In this document: positions 58,863 through 64,000 of the stretch, one piece after another | How the letters are laid out: each line of letters opens with the position of its first letter | Position numbering within the stretch: position 1 is the stretch's first letter | NCBI GenBank assembly: GCA_965237995.1 | Contig: CBDEGO010000002.1 | Location: 62,001 to 126,000, forward strand | DNA length: 64,000 nt | Source of the DNA: JAAELZ01 sp965237995 | GTDB lineage: Bacteria; Pseudomonadota; Gammaproteobacteria; Arenicellales; Poriferihabitantaceae | Direction of reading: 5' to 3' | The notes under the pieces: generated by a model | What the model was told of the DNA's origin: nothing | What the model saw: only the letters and a program-made list of their open reading frames with translations | Databases searched by the model: none | Program-made: the position numbers and the translations under genes

Positions 58863-60470
58863 ATGAATAAAGTTGTAATCGCTCAGTTTGACCAAATAAA
58901 AGACCGCAAACCCATTGCCGTTAGAATTTCTAATGTAGATTTGGTGGTCACACGATTCGATGATCAAATATCTGTACTCTACGGGCGCTGTGCGCATCGC
59001 GGAGCGTTAATGGTCGATGGCTATGTGAGCGGCAAAAATTTAATCTGTGGCTTACACGGTTGGGACTATCGCATGGACACCGGTGTAAGCGAATACAACA
59101 ACAGTGAATATTTAGATAAATTTGAAAGTGGCGTAGAGGGTAACGACATTTGGGTAGATAAGGATGAAGTATTAGCTTGGGAGAAAAAACACCCACAACC
59201 TTACCGAAGAAAGGCTTATCAAGGTTCATTTCAAGACCCTGTCGGCACGGCGGACGAACCGCACGTTAAACTCATCCAAAAGCTCGCCGGCAGCGGCTTA
59301 AAGAAAACCGGGCATCACGGCCCAATGGGCGCCATGGGCGTTTCACGTAATGACTTACCCTCTTGGGATGATATTCAATTTGTAGTTGGCCAGCTTTCTA
59401 CCTTGCCATTGTTAGATGATGCTAACGTAAACACCGAATTGGTGATTGGCCCGCGAGCAAAGAAGCCATTGAAGCTGGACATCCCGCTATTTGTGTCAGA
59501 CATGAGTTACGGCGCACTGTCAGAAGAAGCTAAAGTTGCCCTTTCTAAAGGTGCAGAACTCGCCGGAACCGGCATTTGCTCAGGTGAAGGCGGTATGCTC
59601 CCCGAAGAACAAGAAGCCAATAGCCACTACTTTTACGAATTGGCCTCTGCGCGTTTTGGCTTTAGCTGGGATAAAGTAAAAAAATGCCAAGCCTTTCATT
59701 TTAAAGGCGGACAAGGCGCTAAAACCGGCACAGGGGGACATTTGCCTGGCAATAAGGTCGGCGGAAAAATCGCTAAAGTACGTGGTTTAGAACCCGGTCA
59801 GGACGCCATTTCTCCCTCACGATTTCCTGAATGGGATACACTAGAAGAAATAAAGGCCTTTGCGGACGAGGTGCGTGAACAAACCGGCGGCATTCCTATT
59901 GGTTACAAATTGTCAGCTCAACACATTGAAAAGGACATCGACGCAGCTTTAGACATTGGCGTGGATTATATTATTTTAGACGGGCGTGGCGGCGGTACGG
60001 GTGCAGCCCCACTTATATTTCGAGACAATATCTCTGTGCCCACTATCCCAGCCATTGCTAGAGCGCGTCGACATCTAGATAAAACCGGAAATAGCGATGT
60101 AACCTTGATTGCAACCGGTGGACTGCGTACCCCTGCTGACTTTGCCAAAGCAATGGCATTAGGCGCTGATGGGATAGCGCTATCTAACGCTGCTTTGCAA
60201 GCCATTGGTTGCCTAGGTATGCGGGCTTGTCACACCAATAACTGCCCGGTTGGCATCGCAACACAAAAGAAAGACTTGCGCGCGCGTTTAATCGTAGACC
60301 AAGCAGCGGAGCGACTGAATAACTTTTTAAGCGCCTCTACAAGTTTAATGGCTATCCTCGCTCGCGCTTGTGGTCATCACACCATGCAAGATTTCACTTT
60401 AAGTGATCTCACCACCTTCGATAAAAACATGTCTGACTTATCAGGCGTAGAATATGGTGGGGTTAAGTAG
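58863..60470 (+). CDS. Rieske domain fused to FMN-binding glutamate-synthase-type domain
   Basis: This 535-residue protein has residues 1-105 as a Rieske ferredoxin (Cys43-x-His45 in RCAHRGAL, Cys62-x-x-His65 in CGLHGWDY). Residues about 165-525 are the FMN-binding synthase domain of GltB: MSYGALSEEAK, GEGGMLPEEQE, KGGQGAKTGTGGHLPG, DGRGGGTGAAPL, IATGGLRTPADFAKAMALGA and the [3Fe-4S] cysteines in GCLGMRACHTNNCPVGIATQ (C-x5-C-x4-C). There is no glutaminase domain. It therefore resembles archaeal-type GltS or N-methylglutamate synthase MgsC rather than full glutamate synthase. The substrate is unknown. Confidence 0.87.
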   Translation: MNKVVIAQFDQIKDRKPIAVRISNVDLVVTRFDDQISVLYGRCAHRGALMVDGYVSGKNLICGLHGWDYRMDTGVSEYNNSEYLDKFESGVEGNDIWVDKDEVLAWEKKHPQPYRRKAYQGSFQDPVGTADEPHVKLIQKLAGSGLKKTGHHGPMGAMGVSRNDLPSWDDIQFVVGQLSTLPLLDDANVNTELVIGPRAKKPLKLDIPLFVSDMSYGALSEEAKVALSKGAELAGTGICSGEGGMLPEEQEANSHYFYELASARFGFSWDKVKKCQAFHFKGGQGAKTGTGGHLPGNKVGGKIAKVRGLEPGQDAISPSRFPEWDTLEEIKAFADEVREQTGGIPIGYKLSAQHIEKDIDAALDIGVDYIILDGRGGGTGAAPLIFRDNISVPTIPAIARARRHLDKTGNSDVTLIATGGLRTPADFAKAMALGADGIALSNAALQAIGCLGMRACHTNNCPVGIATQKKDLRARLIVDQAAERLNNFLSASTSLMAILARACGHHTMQDFTLSDLTTFDKNMSDLSGVEYGGVK

Positions 60471-60523
60471 CTAAATAGACGTTTATAATGAGTTTCTCTA
60501 GCTGGCTATCTATCTCTAACTGG

Positions 60524-62095
60524 CTATCTATAAGGAGGCATCGCCCTCCAATTAAATAATGGTTTGGCATTTTGAATCGCAACGACTTGCTGTTCAAACT
60601 TAGTCACTATCATCTTGGGTGCGGCTTGCTTAGTAAAGGCTTCCAATATTTCGCGCTCTGACCCTGCTCCCTTTTCCCCGCCGATAAACCGTGACCCTGT
60701 TCGCTCGCATAGTTCATTTAATTCACGATAGAAGTGGTTACGATACTCTTCAAGGCTTTTCACCGCTTGTTGAAAACTAGTAGGCGAGTCACATGAAAAT
60801 GTGACTCGGTTATGCGGGTCAACACCAACAGGGTTTAAATGTCCGTAAACTAATATCTCCCCTTTTATGTCTTCTGCTGCATCGAAATATTGTTGGACCT
60901 TATCAACATATTGCTGATTTAGACTCCACAGCGCATGCATTGCTTTTTGCGCGCAATCAGGATTAAGTTGAATATTAGCATCGGTATGACCTTTGTAATC
61001 GTAATCGCCCGCAAGCTGCTGAGTGCGCGCTGCAAAAGGAATAGCTTCACGCAACGCCCGCATCTGATCTGGCTTGTCGAACACTTCTGTATGCGCTAAA
61101 TCAATACCGGCAATAGTCAGTTCTTCGCTTTCTGGGTTATCGATCAAACAACCAAAGAAATGATCCATGCTGTTGTCGCTATAACCATTAATAAACATCA
61201 AGCCATCAGCTTCAGCTGCTGCGCATTTTTCAATTAACTGTTTAACACGGCGCGTTGTTTCGGTCGCGCCAGTTTGCACTAACAAGGGCTGCATCGAGGC
61301 TACCGTTGCGTGCTCAATGCCTAAGACCAAATCATGCCCTTTTTGACTAGAGATAACGGTGTTGTTGAGTTCTAGTTGAGCAAATGGCAACAGATGCGCA
61401 AGCAACGCGGCAATACTCTGCGGCGTGTTAGCAATTGGAATCGCAAAAGCGATTTCGTTTTTTGGCAGTTCAACATAATTACACGCTACCGCCGTTGCCA
61501 CACCGCTCCAACCATAAGTGCCTGCAATGCCGCCTAGTGCATCACCTGAAATAACCTTGAGAGCGTCCCCATCAAATAGCGAAATTTGGTTAACGCTGTC
61601 ACTAAAATAGCGACGTTGCGGCCCCATGCCACCTGTCATAAATGTTGCGCCAACCGATGCATAGGTGTAGCTAGTTAAATCTGCACCAAGCACTTTATAT
61701 TGATCTCCACATTCCTGTGCTAAAGCAAGATTCAATTGTTCTAAAGTAATGCTCGCGCCCGCATAAACCGTCTTTAAAGATTCGTCGATGATGATCTCAT
61801 CTAATCTAATCGCAGTAATATCTACATCAGCGCTCCGTCGTATTTTAGGCTGACTGGTAGGCGCAAACACGATGCCTATCACGGTTAACTCTGGCGCAGG
61901 TTCCACTTGAAACACACCACCTCCCCCCGACATGCCTGCAAGAGGCAGCAACCCGATTGGGCCGTTATGTAGTTGGCTTATTTGCGATACTAACGCGACG
62001 ATATCATCATCGCCTTTGACGACGTAGGCTGCATCTACCGCAATCGAGTTATTTTCTCCATCTACAATTGGTTGCTTATAGGGTCGAAGCCGCAT
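60524..62095 (-). CDS. FAD-binding (PCMH-type) oxidoreductase
   Basis: This protein of about 523 residues has an N-terminal FAD-binding PCMH fold (SIAVDAAYVVKGDDDIVALV ... GLLPLAGMSGGGG ... VYAGASITLEQLNLALAQE ... SYTYASVGATFMTGGMGPQR). The C-terminal half has GEILVYGHLNPVGVDPHNRV and GGEKGAGSER, as in D-lactate/glycolate-type dehydrogenases. It probably oxidises a 2-hydroxy acid. The ATG at 62095 overlaps the tctB stop (TAATG), so the gene is translationally coupled to the transporter that may import its substrate. An upstream ATG at 62182 would overlap tctB extensively. Confidence 0.82.
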   Translation of the reverse strand: MRLRPYKQPIVDGENNSIAVDAAYVVKGDDDIVALVSQISQLHNGPIGLLPLAGMSGGGGVFQVEPAPELTVIGIVFAPTSQPKIRRSADVDITAIRLDEIIIDESLKTVYAGASITLEQLNLALAQECGDQYKVLGADLTSYTYASVGATFMTGGMGPQRRYFSDSVNQISLFDGDALKVISGDALGGIAGTYGWSGVATAVACNYVELPKNEIAFAIPIANTPQSIAALLAHLLPFAQLELNNTVISSQKGHDLVLGIEHATVASMQPLLVQTGATETTRRVKQLIEKCAAAEADGLMFINGYSDNSMDHFFGCLIDNPESEELTIAGIDLAHTEVFDKPDQMRALREAIPFAARTQQLAGDYDYKGHTDANIQLNPDCAQKAMHALWSLNQQYVDKVQQYFDAAEDIKGEILVYGHLNPVGVDPHNRVTFSCDSPTSFQQAVKSLEEYRNHFYRELNELCERTGSRFIGGEKGAGSEREILEAFTKQAAPKMIVTKFEQQVVAIQNAKPLFNWRAMPPYR

Positions 62096-62550
62096 TAGGG
62101 TAAAGGTACGTGCAAGGCATAACGAAAGAGTACATAAAAAATGAGCATCGTCGCCAAGCTCGCCCCTCCATATAGTAAACACAGTTTCTTAGTCCATTGC
62201 TGATGCATTGCAGCAATAAGGCCGCCTAAAAAACTGATTGCGCCTGACAATAAAAAACCTAAGTAAGGCATCGCTAAACAAGCCAGTAGCATCGTACTAA
62301 CCAGTAAGACTCTTCTCCACCAGATACCGCGACCAAACCCTGGTTCGGGCATTGATTTAAGCAAAGTGCTGATGAATGCGATGGCGGCGCAGCCAATCAA
62401 CACAATGGCCGCTGCACGTGGAAACACTTTAGAGTCAATGTCGCTATAAGACAGCGTATCGAATAGCGTTACTACACCAGCTAACACGAAGAAGGCACTG
62501 ACTATCAGCGTACCGACGCGACCTTGCGTTGATTTAACCGTGTTGGTCAC
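62095..62550 (-). CDS. tctB: tripartite tricarboxylate transporter, small membrane subunit TctB
   Basis: This 151-residue protein has four predicted helices (LIVSAFFVLAGVVTLF, AAAIVLIGCAAIAFIST, VSTMLLACLAMPYLG, SLATMLIFYVLFRY). It is the small membrane subunit of the TTT family, as in TctB. The SKVFPRAAAIVL motif near residue 40 is typical. It overlaps the tctA stop by 4 bp and the oxidoreductase start. TctC, the periplasmic binding protein, is not in the window. Confidence 0.87.
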   Translation of the reverse strand: MTNTVKSTQGRVGTLIVSAFFVLAGVVTLFDTLSYSDIDSKVFPRAAAIVLIGCAAIAFISTLLKSMPEPGFGRGIWWRRVLLVSTMLLACLAMPYLGFLLSGAISFLGGLIAAMHQQWTKKLCLLYGGASLATMLIFYVLFRYALHVPLP

Positions 62551-64000
62551 GATTGCGCCTCCTCTTCCAGTTTTTTCCGCTTGCGTGCTACAAACACAGG
62601 GTAGAGCAATGACAAGATGGTGAAAGCCACGATTGCTTGTGAGATTGGACGGCCAAAATACATCCCAAAAAGGTTATTTGTTGCAGACCCGATAATCCAA
62701 CTTTGAACGAAGCCCTGTTCAGCAATAGGCCCTAAAATAAGACCAAGCACAATCGGCGAGGCTGCAAAACCGAATCGACCTACAACCCATCCGAATACGC
62801 CCAAACAAATCATGATGATAACGTCAGAAATACTGTTGCGAATAGCGAAGGTACCGATAATTGTCATGAAACCCACTGAGGGCACCAATACTGCTTTCGG
62901 AATGGTGACAATCGATTTGTAAGCATAGCGGCCTATGAGCAAACCGACCGGCAACATCAGCACAGTCGCAATAATCAGCCCGTAAATAAATGTATAGGCA
63001 ATCGACCCGCCACCAGATTGAAATAAAGTTGGTCCAGTACGCACGCCTTGTATTAATAAAGCCCCTAAAATAACGGCGTCAGGCGGTGTGCCGGGAATAC
63101 CCAGCACTAGTGTGGGAATAAAACCTCCGCCAACCGTAGCGTTATTAGCGGCTTCTGTTGCGATAATTCCGTCTGGCTCTCCCTCACCAAATTTTTGCTC
63201 TTTAGTGGCGTTACGTTTAGCTTCAGAATACGCTACTAAACCCGCCACCGAGCCGCCTGCACCGGGTAATATACCGACTAAAGTTCCAATCACAGAGGAT
63301 CGCAAAAGGTTGAATTTAGAACTTGATGCTAACCTTGCGGCCTCACCGATTCGTACTGACTTCACCCCCTCTTCTACTTTTAAATGGCGTTCAGGAACCG
63401 CCACTAAGTCGATTAACACGGGAATGCAATATAAACCAATCAACGCGCCAACCACTCCAAAACCACCTATCATGGTTTGGCTGCCAAACGTTAAACGAAT
63501 GTCTGCTGAAATTTCAGCCACTCCAACCGTGGACAAAATTAAACCAAACGCGCCGCCTGCAAGCCCTTTTATTAAATTACCGTTCGATAACGAAGCGATT
63601 AGCGATAGGCCAAAAATCGATAACCAAAAGTATTCGACCGGCCCAAACGCCAATGCCACTTTAGAAAGCGGCGGCGCAAGAAACAACAAAGCAAGTGCGC
63701 CTACCATGCCGCCAAATACTGACGCAAAGCACGCCAAAGCAACGGCTAAATCACCATCACCACGCTTTGCCATTGGATAGCCGTCAAACGTTGTAGCAAT
63801 GGCGGAAGGCGTTCCAGGCGTGTTCAATAAAATGGCGGCATAAGCGCCGCCATATATCGCGCCAGTATAAATTGCACCAAGCAGGATAAGTGCTGAGGCG
63901 GGCTCCAAACTAAACGTGATGGGAACCAGTACAGCAACCGCCATAGTCGCTGTTAAACCAGGGATTGAGCCAATTACGGTGCCCGCTACAACGCCAGCCA
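62547..64000 (-). CDS. tctA: tripartite tricarboxylate transporter, large membrane subunit TctA (5' end outside window)
   Basis: This large membrane subunit with about 12 helices imports citrate or related carboxylates with TctB and TctC. The frame is open to the right edge, where AGVVAGTVIGSIPGLTAT, the conserved N-terminal motif, precedes the Met at 63944, so that Met is internal. Other motifs are YGGAYAAILLNTPGTPSAIA, GVVGALIGLYCIPVL, GILPGAGGSVAGLVAY and ATVGGGFIPTLVLGIPGTPPDAV, the second copy of the NTPG-type loop. Coupled to tctB by a 4-bp overlap. Confidence 0.92.
   Translation of the reverse strand, partial: AGVVAGTVIGSIPGLTATMAVAVLVPITFSLEPASALILLGAIYTGAIYGGAYAAILLNTPGTPSAIATTFDGYPMAKRGDGDLAVALACFASVFGGMVGALALLFLAPPLSKVALAFGPVEYFWLSIFGLSLIASLSNGNLIKGLAGGAFGLILSTVGVAEISADIRLTFGSQTMIGGFGVVGALIGLYCIPVLIDLVAVPERHLKVEEGVKSVRIGEAARLASSSKFNLLRSSVIGTLVGILPGAGGSVAGLVAYSEAKRNATKEQKFGEGEPDGIIATEAANNATVGGGFIPTLVLGIPGTPPDAVILGALLIQGVRTGPTLFQSGGGSIAYTFIYGLIIATVLMLPVGLLIGRYAYKSIVTIPKAVLVPSVGFMTIIGTFAIRNSISDVIIMICLGVFGWVVGRFGFAASPIVLGLILGPIAEQGFVQSWIIGSATNNLFGMYFGRPISQAIVAFTILSLLYPVFVARKRKKLEEEAQS

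Overview
The window comes from a chromosome of a gammaproteobacterium, most likely a marine heterotroph. The supporting genes are a propionyl-CoA/methylmalonyl-CoA pathway, FtsK, a DeaD-type helicase, thioredoxin reductase, a tripartite tricarboxylate transporter, and an integron integrase closest in motifs to the Vibrio/Pseudoalteromonas chromosomal IntI type. The genus cannot be fixed from sequence reading alone.

Layout. 1-4527: a propionate-to-succinyl-CoA operon (end of methylmalonyl-CoA mutase, pccB, pccA, epimerase). 4524-15.7 kb: a chromosomal (sedentary) integron. It has intI on the minus strand, an AT-rich attI region, then about 13 plus-strand gene cassettes separated by recognisable attC sites. 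Cargo includes an acetyltransferase, an SGNH hydrolase, a broken fatty-acid desaturase, secreted and lipoprotein unknowns, an agmatinase-like ureohydrolase, a class IV transaminase of the (R)-amine transaminase type and a sulfotransferase-like protein. One ORF-less cassette is present twice. One cassette is riddled with insertion sequences (a complete IS1595-type element and an IS110-type remnant whose upstream non-coding region may encode a bridge RNA). 15.7-20 kb: a minus-strand operon of five exported proteins (BNR beta-propeller, two proteins with a shared W-[AT]-TP...P-x-HA leader, a Cys-containing secreted protein, a subtilase). 20.3-21.2 kb: a ruined parB and an IS1182-type transposase fragment.

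21.8-39.2 kb is a mixed housekeeping region: metallo-beta-lactamase fold hydrolase, transporters, Ldh2-type dehydrogenase, cupin, a divergent GntR regulator facing agmatinase plus a class I amidotransferase, DNA alkylation repair, DEAD-box helicase, two GFA proteins, and a CobS/CobT-like AAA+/VWA pair. 39.3-46.5 kb is a tightly overlapping minus-strand operon (acyl-CoA dehydrogenase, class III CoA transferase, MaoC/HTD2-type hydratase, CitE-type lyase, MmgE/PrpD, RidA, RraA-type aldolase, DMT exporter). It reads as a pathway for a C5 branched dicarboxylate (itaconate, mesaconate or methylsuccinate type). 46.7-52.8 kb holds a PhyH dioxygenase, GNAT, HIT, trxB, ftsK and a YefM-YoeB toxin-antitoxin pair.

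53.0-60.5 kb is the most unusual metabolic locus. It has three separate Rieske-domain proteins: one fused to a heme-type ferric-reductase membrane domain, one fused to a complete ThDP-dependent enzyme, and one fused to an FMN/[3Fe-4S] glutamate-synthase-type domain. With them are a membrane-anchored Cys/His protein, two tiny membrane proteins and a cation/proton antiporter. The window ends with an FAD (PCMH-type) oxidoreductase translationally coupled to TctB and TctA.

The best candidates for undescribed biology are the Rieske cluster, the C5-acid operon, the exported-protease operon at the end of the integron, and the second family of short attC-like hairpins inside the integron. All functional statements are from motif reading; no database search was run.
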